Made by a program: the position numbers and the translations under genes. Of a DNA stretch of 64,000 nt, positions 24,765-33,553 are shown one piece after another. The stretch is from Chitinophagaceae bacterium. Its GTDB lineage: Bacteria > Bacteroidota > Bacteroidia > Chitinophagales > Chitinophagaceae. The DNA lies in the NCBI GenBank assembly GCA_016720585.1, contig JADKKH010000004.1, forward strand, positions 310,001 to 374,000. Reading direction: 5' to 3'. Under the pieces are notes generated by a model. That model made no database searches. It was given only the letters and a program-made list of their open reading frames with translations, and was not told where the DNA came from. Within the stretch, counting starts at the first letter, position 1. Each line of letters begins with the position of its first letter.

Positions 24765-27700
24765 TTGAGTTGTTTAGCAAGAATATGGTGTATAGGTTTT
24801 ATGATGCTTTCGTCTTATGGGAGCTATGCTCAATTTCCGGTTGACAGTACTCCCGTAAGCAACCTGCGGCAGAAGACTTTCAAAATTGAAACCGACAGCC
24901 TGAAAATCGATACTATCAGTATCGTGCCAAATACTTTTTCAGTTGCCTTTATATCCCCTGCAGACTACAGGCTTGATTTTGTAAATGCAAAAATTTACTG
25001 GATCCGAAAACCAACTGCGGAAACGGTAACCGTCACCTATCGTGTTTTTCCTTTTCACTTAAATGCGGCTGCACAAAGGATCAGTTTTGACAGTGTGATG
25101 AACAATTTTTATGTCAAGCCCTTTGAATTCAATAAGGACCTTACCAATACCCAACGGGGTATTTTCGATTTTGGCACACTGAAGGCAGAAGGCAGCCTGG
25201 GCCGGCAGATCGGGTTTGGTAACAGCCAGGATGCCGTAGTAAATTCAACGCTGAACCTGCAGTTAAGTGGTATGCTTGGGGACAGCATTGAGATACAGGC
25301 AGCCATCACAGACAATAATATACCCATACAACCCGATGGAAATACGCAACAGCTTAATGAATTTGACCAGGTGTATTTGCAGTTTAAGAAGAAAAACTGG
25401 CAGCTCAGTCTTGGGGATATTGATATCCGGCAAAACCAAAGTTATTTTTTGAATTTTTATAAAAGGCTCCAGGGCATTTCATTTCAAACCTCGAATCGTA
25501 TTTCAAAAAATATCCAATCTAAAACATTGCTTAGTGGCTCTATTGCCAAAGGAAAATTCAACAGGCAGATCATTGATGCCCTGGAAGGTAACCAGGGGCC
25601 CTACCGGCTGCGGGGAGCCAACAATGAATTTTTCTTTATCGTATTGGCAAATACAGAACGGGTTTTTTTAGATGGCCAATTGCTTCAGAGGGGAGAAGAC
25701 CAGGATTATGTGATCAACTATAATTCAGCTGAAATATCGTTCACGCCTACGAGGATGATCACCAAAGACAGTCGCATACAGGTTGAATTTGAGTATGCAG
25801 ACAGGAATTTCCTGAATGCAAACCTGTTCCTTTCACAGGAGTTTGACATCAATGAAAAACTGAAAATCCGGATCGGTGCTTTCACGAACAACGATGCCAA
25901 AAATTCGCAAATAAATCAGGTTCTTGATCCGAAACAGGTGCAGTTCCTGGCAAATCTTGGCGACAGCATCCAACGGGCATTTTACCCCGCTGCGGTTCTT
26001 GATACATTTGCTGCTGACAGAATTTTGTACGAGAAGATATATGCCGGTATAGATTCCTTTTACCAGTATTCCACCAACCCGACGGTAGCCCGTTACAGTC
26101 TATCATTTGTAGATGTAAAAACCGGTAATGGAAATTATATTCCTGAATTTAACGGGGCCAATGGTAAAGTATATAAATATGTTGCACCCGTTGCAGGTAT
26201 TAAGCAGGGGCAGTATGAACCGGTTCAGATATTAGTGACACCCAAGAAACAACAGGTGGTGAACCTGGGTGTTGATTACCGGTTTGATAAAAACACTTTA
26301 TTGAAAACAGAAATTGCTACAAGCAAGAATGATGTTAATACATTTTCGACGAAGGATGACGGGGATGACAGGGGATGGGCGGCAAAATTTCAATTCAGCA
26401 GTGATAAAGTTCTTAAAAGCACCCGGAAACTGCAACTGAATACACAGCTGGATTATGAATATGTGCAACAGAAGTTCAAACCACTCGAAAGATTACGGGG
26501 TGTGGAGTTTTCCAGAGATTGGGGACTTCCGCTTTTCGCTCAGCCGGCAGATGAAAATATTATCAAAGCAACAGCCGGCATAAAAGATAAGAACAACCAT
26601 TCTTTTTCTTACCAGTTCACCAACTACCATCGCAGTGATACATATAACGGTTTTCAGAACGCTGTCTTTCATTTGGCTAACTGGAAGGGTTGGCAACTGA
26701 ATAACCAGTTTATGATCACCAATTTCAATGCCTTAACTAATAAAGGAAATTTTCTGCGGCCGGTGATCGATCTGAGCAAACAATTTGCCCGGTTGAATAA
26801 CTGGAGACTGGGTTTCCGTTATACGCTGGAACAAAATAATGTACGGGATAAGATCATCGATACATTGCTGCCAGTTTCGTTTTCATTTGATAGTTATTCG
26901 GTGTACCTGAAATCAGATGTAAAAAAACAAAACCGGTATGGGATCACTTTTTTTACCCGTTCGGATAAATACCCGGTTGGTAAAAATTTAATACGGGGTG
27001 ACCGCAGCCTGAACCTGAACCTGCAAACGGAATTATTAGCCAATCCCAAACGACAGTTTTATCTGAACAGTACTTTCCGGAAACTCCAGGTAAATAATAC
27101 GACCGTATCCAAACAGAAAGAAGATGAAACCATACTTGGCAGGGCAGAGTATGTTATGAATGAGTGGAAAGGACTGCTTCAGGGAAATGTTTTATATGAA
27201 GTAGGAGCCGGGCAGGAGCAGCGGAGGGATTTTGCTTATCTGGAAGTGCCAGCCGGTACCGGCCAGTATGCGTGGATCGATTATAATAATGATGGGGTAC
27301 AGCAGTTGAACGAATTTGAGCTGGCAGTTTTTGCAGACCAGGCAAAATTCATCCGGATACTGACACCTACCAATGAATTTATCAAAGCCAACTACATTAC
27401 ATTTAATTATAGTCTTACGTTCAACCCAAGGTCATTACTGAACCGGTCAGACCTGAAGGGGTTTAAAAAAACAGTTTCAAAATTTATCCTCGTCACTTCT
27501 TTGCAAACCAGCAAGAAGTCGATTGCGAAAGGTAGTTTTGAATTCAACCCGTTCAAATATGGTTTGAATGATACAGCACTTGTTACATTAAATACCTCTT
27601 TGCTGAACACCCTTTCTTTTAACCGCTTCAGCAGCAAGTGGGGAATTGATTTCAGCAACCTCCGGGTTAACGGCAAATCATTATTGACCTATGGATATGA

Positions 27701-28235
27701 AAGCCGGAAGCTGAATGACTGGCTGGTTAAATGGCGTTGGAATATCAGCAGGTCATTTCTTTTAACCCTAAATGGAAAAAAAGGGGCAAATGCATTAATT
27801 ACGCCCCAGTTTGCCAACCGTAATTATCAATTATCCGTTTATAGTGTTGAGCCCCTGGTTACTTATATCAAGGGGACCTCATTCCGCCTCGCTGCGGGTT
27901 ATCGGTTTGATGATAAGAAAAATAGAGAAATATATGGTGGTGAAAAATCGGTTTCTCATTCGGTGAATATCGAATCAAAATACAATATTCTGCAAAGCGG
28001 TTCCCTGAATGGCAAGTTTACTTTTAATAATATCGATTATAATAAAGTTGCTAATACAACCGTGAGTTATATTATGCTGGATGGGCTTTTGCCAGGAAAG
28101 AATTACCTGTGGTCGCTGGGTTTTTCCAAACGCCTGGTGAATAATCTTGAATTGAATTTTCAGTATGATGGCCGTAAAGCCGGTACATCAAAGACGGTAC
28201 ATATCGGGAGGATGGGGATCACGGCGTTGTTCTAG
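24765..28235 (+). CDS. Large outer-membrane protein with SprA-like segment
   Basis: A 1156-residue protein rich in beta strands. The start appears to be TTG at 24765, giving a usable signal peptide (RIWCIGFMMLSSYGSYAQ); the next ATG at 24801 would cut it short. An N-terminal region is followed by GSLGRQIGFGNSQDAVVNSTLNLQLSG and then the segment GPYRLRGANNEFFFIV, NTERVFLDGQLLQRGED, DYVINYNSAEISFTPTRMI. The wording and order of this segment match the repeated motif in SprA, the giant T9SS outer-membrane translocon. The C-terminal half looks like a barrel with many strands and ends GRMGITALF. It is much shorter than SprA (about 2400 residues), so it is a relative and not SprA itself. It is divergent from the T9SS cargo gene. 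The stop TAG is also the first unit of a heptamer array. Confidence 0.75.
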   Translation: MSCLARIWCIGFMMLSSYGSYAQFPVDSTPVSNLRQKTFKIETDSLKIDTISIVPNTFSVAFISPADYRLDFVNAKIYWIRKPTAETVTVTYRVFPFHLNAAAQRISFDSVMNNFYVKPFEFNKDLTNTQRGIFDFGTLKAEGSLGRQIGFGNSQDAVVNSTLNLQLSGMLGDSIEIQAAITDNNIPIQPDGNTQQLNEFDQVYLQFKKKNWQLSLGDIDIRQNQSYFLNFYKRLQGISFQTSNRISKNIQSKTLLSGSIAKGKFNRQIIDALEGNQGPYRLRGANNEFFFIVLANTERVFLDGQLLQRGEDQDYVINYNSAEISFTPTRMITKDSRIQVEFEYADRNFLNANLFLSQEFDINEKLKIRIGAFTNNDAKNSQINQVLDPKQVQFLANLGDSIQRAFYPAAVLDTFAADRILYEKIYAGIDSFYQYSTNPTVARYSLSFVDVKTGNGNYIPEFNGANGKVYKYVAPVAGIKQGQYEPVQILVTPKKQQVVNLGVDYRFDKNTLLKTEIATSKNDVNTFSTKDDGDDRGWAAKFQFSSDKVLKSTRKLQLNTQLDYEYVQQKFKPLERLRGVEFSRDWGLPLFAQPADENIIKATAGIKDKNNHSFSYQFTNYHRSDTYNGFQNAVFHLANWKGWQLNNQFMITNFNALTNKGNFLRPVIDLSKQFARLNNWRLGFRYTLEQNNVRDKIIDTLLPVSFSFDSYSVYLKSDVKKQNRYGITFFTRSDKYPVGKNLIRGDRSLNLNLQTELLANPKRQFYLNSTFRKLQVNNTTVSKQKEDETILGRAEYVMNEWKGLLQGNVLYEVGAGQEQRRDFAYLEVPAGTGQYAWIDYNNDGVQQLNEFELAVFADQAKFIRILTPTNEFIKANYITFNYSLTFNPRSLLNRSDLKGFKKTVSKFILVTSLQTSKKSIAKGSFEFNPFKYGLNDTALVTLNTSLLNTLSFNRFSSKWGIDFSNLRVNGKSLLTYGYESRKLNDWLVKWRWNISRSFLLTLNGKKGANALITPQFANRNYQLSVYSVEPLVTYIKGTSFRLAAGYRFDDKKNREIYGGEKSVSHSVNIESKYNILQSGSLNGKFTFNNIDYNKVANTTVSYIMLDGLLPGKNYLWSLGFSKRLVNNLELNFQYDGRKAGTSKTVHIGRMGITALF

Positions 28236-28343
28236 TTACTGGTTACTAGTTACTGGTTGCTAGTTTTTGGTTGCTTGTTTGTACAAGATCAAAGCATTAT
28301 CTCAATCGGAATAACCAGTAACAAAAAACCAGCAACCAGTTAC
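28233..28343 (+). repeat. Heptamer inverted-repeat element between convergent genes
   Basis: Left arm: seven 7-bp units from 28233 (TAGTTAC, TGGTTAC, TAGTTAC, TGGTTGC, TAGTTTT, TGGTTGC, TTGTTTG). Right arm 28313-28343: AACCAGT, AACAAAA, AACCAGC, AACCAGT, TAC, largely complementary to the left. The first TAG is the stop codon of the SprA-like gene, and the last bases overlap the ychF stop codon. A transcript from either side would fold into a long hairpin. Confidence 0.8.
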
Positions 28344-29437
28344 ACATTAAACCTGAAGTGCATCACATCCCCATCTTTCACTAAATAATCTTTTCCTTCA
28401 ATTCTTAATTTCCCGACTTCGCGGCAGGCGGCCTCTGAACCATAATGAATAAAATCGTCGTAGCTGATTACTTCTGCTTTGATGAATCCTTTTTCAAAAT
28501 CCGTATGGATAACACCGGCTGCCTGCGGGGCTTTCCAGCCCTGATGGATGGTCCAGGCCCTGACTTCCTGTACACCGGCCGTGAAGTAAGTAAATAAATT
28601 TAATAATTTATAGGCCGAATGAATCAGCCGGTCCAGGGCCGGTTCGGTCATTTTATATTCTTCCATGAATAATTGACGGTCGTCCGGGTTCTCCATCTCG
28701 GTTATCTGTGCTTCGATATTATTATTCATAATGATCACTTCAGCTTTTTCATTTTTCACGGCTTCTTTTAATGCATCAGAGAATTTATTCCCCGTGTGCA
28801 TGGAGGCTTCATCCACATTGGCTACATACAACACCGGCTTATCGGTCAATAAGCAAAGATCAGCGATGGCTAACTTTTCTTCTTTGTCCAGATCCAATTC
28901 CCGGATACTTTTCCCTTTTTCCAGATGCTCTTTGCATTTCAGTAATACCACCAGGTCTTGTTTATATTTGGGTTCTAACTTTATCTGTTTCTCCGTTTTG
29001 GATATTTTCTTCTCAACACTGTCCAGGTCTTTCAGTTGAAGTTCGGTATCGATGATCTCTTTATCACTCAGGGGGTTGATGGCCCCTTCCTCCCTCAGCA
29101 CATTCACATCTTCAAAACAACGGATCACATGAATAATAGCATCCACCTGGCGGATATTGCCGAGAAATTTATTGCCTAATCCTTCTCCTTTGCTGGCGCC
29201 ACGGACCAGCCCGGCTATATCAACGATTTCTATCTGGGTAGGAACCGTCCGGTTTGGCAATACCAGTTCGGCGAGTTTATTCATTCTGGGATCCGGTACA
29301 TCTACCAGCCCGATATTTGGATCGATGGTGCAAAAACGATAGTTACTGGCCTGTGCTTTGGCGCTGTTACTAACCGCATTAAAAAGCGTTGATTTTCCGA
29401 CGTTGGGTAATCCCACAATTCCTGCTTGTAAAGCCAT
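28340..29437 (-). CDS. ychF: Ribosome-associated ATPase YchF (OBG-family)
   Basis: A 365-residue P-loop NTPase. G1 is GLPNVGKSTLFNA (residues 8-20), G3 is IEIVDIAGLVRGASKGEGLGNKFL, and G4 is ANVDE where GTPases have NKxD, which explains the preference for ATP over GTP. A coiled-coil insert (about residues 125-170) and the C-terminal TGS domain (FTAGVQEVRAWTIHQGWKAPQAAGVIHTDFEKGFIKAEV) complete the family architecture. YchF associates with ribosomes and is linked to oxidative stress and translation initiation in E. coli. It is transcribed alone from the right; the 3' end overlaps a palindromic element. Confidence 0.96.
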   Translation of the reverse strand: MALQAGIVGLPNVGKSTLFNAVSNSAKAQASNYRFCTIDPNIGLVDVPDPRMNKLAELVLPNRTVPTQIEIVDIAGLVRGASKGEGLGNKFLGNIRQVDAIIHVIRCFEDVNVLREEGAINPLSDKEIIDTELQLKDLDSVEKKISKTEKQIKLEPKYKQDLVVLLKCKEHLEKGKSIRELDLDKEEKLAIADLCLLTDKPVLYVANVDEASMHTGNKFSDALKEAVKNEKAEVIIMNNNIEAQITEMENPDDRQLFMEEYKMTEPALDRLIHSAYKLLNLFTYFTAGVQEVRAWTIHQGWKAPQAAGVIHTDFEKGFIKAEVISYDDFIHYGSEAACREVGKLRIEGKDYLVKDGDVMHFRFNV

Positions 29438-29519
29438 GATATTATTTCAGATTTAATATTTTTTATTTAAGATTGAGTCCAAATTCGTTTTGCAGAAGCT
29501 GGTTAACCCAAAAGAGGCG

Positions 29520-29527
29520 CAAAGATA
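29520..29527 (-). promoter_or_regulatory. Putative -7 box of ychF
   Basis: TATCTTTG on the minus strand, about 83 bp before the ychF start codon; same box as for fbaB. The -33 element is unclear. Confidence 0.4.
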
Positions 29528-29620
29528 AGCATACAGCTTTAATGATTGCGTCTGTGAAAAGAAGGTTTTGGTGTTTAGGAAAAAATCTTCAATCTTCAGT
29601 CTGCAATTAAAAATAGCTTT

Positions 29621-31024
29621 ATGGCATTAAGCAGGATATGGACCGCTTTTATCATCATTGCCTTGCTGGTAGCGGCAGGGAGATTTATTTTTCAGCCGGG
29701 GCAGCAGCAGCTTTTCAGTAATCTGACTACCGGGAAAAATACCGATACGGTCTCATCGAGAAGTGTAGATTCAGCAACGTTACCTGTTTTGGTTCATAGC
29801 CAGCTTCTCCATCAGAAAGTGGCGGTTTGGGGAAAAGAAAAAGTTTATAAAGAGGAAAGCAATACTTACCGGGTGTATAAATTATTGCCGGCTAACGGGA
29901 TCTTTGAAACCTGCAAGGATGCCGTTAATTTATGTATCAGCCTGATCGGTATTATGGCTTTGTTTATGGGTTTTATGAGTATTGCTGAAAGTGCCGGGGG
30001 TATCCGGTTCTTATCCAGGATAATTGGTCCTTTCTTTTCAAAAATATTTCCGGAGGTCCCCAAAGATCATCCTTCGATGGGGCATATGGTAATGAATTTT
30101 TCTGCCAACCTGATGGGATTGGATAATGCGGCAACACCGTTTGGAATAAAAGCGATGGAGAGCCTGCAGGAAATTAACCCTGATAAAACAAGGGCCTCCA
30201 ATGCGCAGTTAATGTTTTTATGCCTGCATGCTTCCGGGCTTACCTTAATTCCCACTATTATTATTGCAGACAGGGTAGCTTTAAAATCAGCACATCCTAC
30301 CGATATTTTTATTCCCTGTATGATCGCCACTTTTGTAGCAACAATTGCTGCCATGACGATGGTGGCATTCCGGCAGCGCATCCGGTTATTTCAACCGGTG
30401 ATATTATTTTGGGTATTGGGGATCTCTACCGTTATTGCAGCACTGGTTTATTATATCAGGTCCCTGGATGCCAAAGGAGTGCAGCTTTTTTCGGGAAGTT
30501 TAAGTAACGGGATTATCCTCCTGATTTTTTTGGGGATAGTACTGGGAGGCATTTATAAAAAGATAAATATTTTTGATGCTTTTATAGATGGTGCTAAAGG
30601 AGGTTTTGAAACTGCCGTGCGGATCATTCCTTATCTCGTAGGCTTGCTGGTTGCTATCAGCCTGCTGCGCAACAGTGGTGCTTTCGAATTTGTGCTGGAT
30701 GGTATTAAAAGCCTTTTTATACTACTGAATGGAGATATAAGGATCGTTGACAGTTTACCAACCGCATTAATCAAACCATTGAGCGGGAGCGGGGCAAGGG
30801 CTATTATGATTGACACGATGAATGCCCACGGCACGGATTCTTTTGCGGGCAACCTGGCTTCGGTGTTCCGGGGTTCATCAGATACTACTTTCTATATCAT
30901 TGCGGTTTATTTTGGGGCTGTCGGGATCAAGAATACAAGATATGCCGTAACCACGATGCTGTTGGCCGATCTTGCGGGAATAATTACAGCAATTGCGATG
31001 GCGTATCTTTTCTTTGGTTCCTGA
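29621..31024 (+). CDS. Fused SpmA-SpmB nucleoside-recognition (Gate domain) membrane protein
   Basis: A 467-residue integral membrane protein. The N-terminal half is SpmA-like (LCISLIGIMALFMGFMSIAESAGGIRFLSRIIGPFF, MGHMVMNFSANLMGLDNAATPFGIKAM). The C-terminal half is SpmB-like (FDAFIDGAKGGFETAVRIIPYLVGLLVAISLLR, RALMIDTMNAHGTD-type segment, SVFRGSSDTTFYIIAVYFGAVG). Both carry the Gate/nucleoside-recognition fold. In Bacillus the separate proteins affect spore core dehydration; fused versions are common in non-spore-forming Bacteroidota, where the role is unknown. At least ten hydrophobic helices are visible. A strong terminator follows. Confidence 0.9.
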   Translation: MALSRIWTAFIIIALLVAAGRFIFQPGQQQLFSNLTTGKNTDTVSSRSVDSATLPVLVHSQLLHQKVAVWGKEKVYKEESNTYRVYKLLPANGIFETCKDAVNLCISLIGIMALFMGFMSIAESAGGIRFLSRIIGPFFSKIFPEVPKDHPSMGHMVMNFSANLMGLDNAATPFGIKAMESLQEINPDKTRASNAQLMFLCLHASGLTLIPTIIIADRVALKSAHPTDIFIPCMIATFVATIAAMTMVAFRQRIRLFQPVILFWVLGISTVIAALVYYIRSLDAKGVQLFSGSLSNGIILLIFLGIVLGGIYKKINIFDAFIDGAKGGFETAVRIIPYLVGLLVAISLLRNSGAFEFVLDGIKSLFILLNGDIRIVDSLPTALIKPLSGSGARAIMIDTMNAHGTDSFAGNLASVFRGSSDTTFYIIAVYFGAVGIKNTRYAVTTMLLADLAGIITAIAMAYLFFGS

Positions 31025-31031
31025 TCGCCAT

Positions 31032-31065
31032 AAAAAAAAGAGGCTGAAAGAGCCTCTTTTTTTTT
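31032..31065. terminator. Bidirectional Rho-independent terminator
   Basis: A-run plus AGAGGCT, loop GAAAG, AGCCTCT plus T-run (31032-31065). The symmetric A and T tails suit termination of both the spmAB transcript and the convergent DUF4397 transcript. Confidence 0.9.
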
Positions 31066-31081
31066 ATGGTTCGTTATCCTA

Positions 31082-31831
31082 TCAGAAATTAGCAAACAAA
31101 GATGATGATTTGGTTGTTGCCCGGTGACTACCCCGGTAAACAAACGTATAATTTCGGAAGGGAGTCAGTGTGCTGATAGAAACTTTGAGTAATTGATTCA
31201 AAGTTCCGGTTTCTCTTACGTAAAGTGTATCCAGGGGAACTCTAGATGGATAGCTTACATAATCTGTTACTCCTGTAACAGGGATATTGGTGAAAATGTT
31301 AGTTCCCGTTTTAAATGAATAGACATCTACGTTGGGAACCGCTGAGGGATTGTAAATGAAATTTGCAAACCGCAACCTGCAGGAACCGGTATCTGCAGGT
31401 TTATAAATATTATCCTGTACAATTAATTGCTTGGGCGTTGTAATAGTGTCATAAATGAATATCGTGAAATGTTTCCCGGCCGTTAAATTTTCTGCAAATG
31501 ATAAGGGAACCTGTGTTGTAACGGGAATTTTATTAACCTGGGTATCTCTCACGAGAAAAGCCCGTATTCCACCGTCAACGTTGAAGCCAAAACCCTGGGA
31601 TGGGAAAACACTACCTGATGACAAAAGTGCGCCCGTTACCGGGTTGGCATCTACATAAACATAATTTCGTGTAGCATTAACGGCTGCTACAAATACCTGT
31701 ACAACAGCTTTGTTATTAAAATCAGTATTTACTCCCGCTAATTTTTCAGGGCTGGTCTTGGCACAAGACAAACTGAGATAGGATGTGATCACTACTCCCA
31801 GGCTTATGCTGATTATTTTTATAATTTTCAT
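31082..31831 (-). CDS. DUF4397 lipoprotein at the end of the SusCD cluster
   Basis: A 249-residue protein. The N-terminus IIKIISISLGVVITSYLSLSC is a lipoprotein signal with the Cys near residue 23. The mature part has VQVFVAAVNATRNYVYVDANPVTGALL, then CRLRFANFIYNPSAVPNVDVYSFKTG, the repeated RFVNxxPdaxxVDVY-like wording of DUF4397 domains. The function of these is unknown; they are often on the cell surface. It lies 24 bp downstream of the SusD-type gene and is most likely the last gene of that operon, where it may take the place of a surface glycan- or ligand-binding SusE/F-type protein (inference). Confidence 0.82.
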   Translation of the reverse strand: MKIIKIISISLGVVITSYLSLSCAKTSPEKLAGVNTDFNNKAVVQVFVAAVNATRNYVYVDANPVTGALLSSGSVFPSQGFGFNVDGGIRAFLVRDTQVNKIPVTTQVPLSFAENLTAGKHFTIFIYDTITTPKQLIVQDNIYKPADTGSCRLRFANFIYNPSAVPNVDVYSFKTGTNIFTNIPVTGVTDYVSYPSRVPLDTLYVRETGTLNQLLKVSISTLTPFRNYTFVYRGSHRATTKSSSLFANF

Positions 31832-31855
31832 TATGCTAATTTTTCTAATTAATAA

Positions 31856-33516
31856 TTATGGTATGGCAAACCAGGTTTTGTACGTGTTATATTCAGGAAA
31901 TTGATAAGCTCCGATCCGGGTTAATTCAGGCACATCATATAAATATTCTGAATTAAACCTGGGCCTCATCCGGTAGGTAAGGTTACCAAGGTTGGTAGCT
32001 ATCAGGTTGGCGCCCGAAGGTGGAATAAAGCCAACATATACCTGTTTGGTTGTTGCCGGATCAGTATCTGTATAATGAAACTTGCGCATATCCACCCAGG
32101 TTTCCTGTGCCCCCAGGCATATAATGCAATATATTTCTGATTCATTATTTTAGTTAGCGTAAGGTTATTGGGAGAAGCCGGAATAACCACGGGATTTGCA
32201 AGATAAGCGGCTTTTACAGCCGGAGTGATATCTTTTCCCGCAGGGATATTTTGCGGGTATTCTGTTGTCAGCATATCAAAATTTAAACTGATCGCATTAG
32301 TGTATGCGGCAAGTGCCGTAATCTTATCTCCTTTCCTGAAAGCAGCTTCCGCAATAATAAATTGCATTTCTGATGCGGTCATTATGGGCCAGGGACTCGT
32401 ATTTCCATATAAGTAACGGGAGCTGTCCACAGCTGGCGGTGTTATTGAAGTTGGGGTTGGGTGCCTCCAGATATTTTTAGGATAGTCATTGGCGCTTAAA
32501 CCCGAAGAACCAGCCCAGGGATAAAATCCCTTAAATGTGCCATTAAGATTTTCACTAAGCATATACCAGCATCTGGGATCAAAAACTCCTGCAAATGCGG
32601 TAGTATCACTACCGGACATCAGCCTGGCAACATAATCTCCCTGCCGGCTAGATCCGAAATTATTTCTTAATGGTCCCCAAAAATTATTCTGCCCGTTTAT
32701 CGTACCTCCGGCTACTTTAACTGTTGCATTATCAGCATTACTAGTTTGTGCCAGGCTTGCATATTTAATGGCAGAATCTGCGAAGGCATAGCTATTGGCC
32801 GCATATATATTTTTAAAGCTTAAATCATTGTAGGAACGGGCTAAAATTCCATACACAAATTTTTTCCATTTATTTACATCTCCATTATTAAAATAGGCAT
32901 CACCTTTTGCAAGATTGGCCTGGCTGACATTACCATCGGTTCTGCTTAAATAGGCTAAGGCCCGATGGCAAACTGCCCGGCAACTGTCAAAAACTACATC
33001 CGCATTATCATATTTAAAGGAAGTTTTGTTAGGAACCCAGGCTTCTTTTATAATTCCTATCTCATACTCCTGGGTTAGTTCCAGCCAACCCCATGCCCTA
33101 ACAGCCAATGCTGCTCCTACATAATCCCATTTTTCCTGTTCAAGGCCCCACTCGATGATCCTGTTTACGTTTGCACCCTGCCCATAATAAACAGTAGCCC
33201 ATACAGAGCCACCATTATCTACTGCACCACCAACCATACTCATCTGGCCCCAGGTATCTGCACTGGTGTTAATACCCATATATTGTATATAACGGTTTAC
33301 AAATTGTCCATCTGTCATTAACCCATAGGTAGTTCCCTGCGTGGATGAAAACCAGGTAAAACCGCCAATTACTCCGGGTAAAATACTTTCAATGGGTTGT
33401 ACAACAGCCGCATTGGGATTCAGATAGGCGTCATCAATTTTTTTCTTGCAGGATGCCATAGCAACAAGGCTGATGAGGCCGGTGAAAATGATTGTTTTTA
33501 AGAAATTATTTTTCAT
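31856..33516 (-). CDS. SusD/RagB-type nutrient-binding lipoprotein, with an apparent frameshift
   Basis: A surface lipoprotein that caps the SusC barrel and binds the imported ligand; about 553 residues when repaired. The signal is IIFTGLISLVAMASC, with lipidated Cys near residue 23, then KKKIDDAYLNPNAAVVQPIESILPG. The TPR-like core includes GAALAVRAWGWLELTQEYEIGI and MTASEMQFIIAEAAFRKGDKITALAAY. It belongs to the SusD-like 2 group. The frame breaks after IALYAWG: a run of five C at 32110-32114 (plus strand) should hold six. The last 79 residues (MDMRKFHYTDTDP... to the end) then continue in the next frame as AWGAQETWVDMRKFHY. One missing base repairs it, so I treat this as a sequencing error. 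Confidence 0.88.
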
Positions 33517-33553
33517 ACAAAAATTTTAATGTTTAATAACACGGGTTGGTTAA

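Noticed and set aside
29621..31024. Sporulation role from SpmA/SpmB similarity
   Set aside because: Fused SpmAB proteins are common in Bacteroidota that do not form spores; the name does not imply function here.
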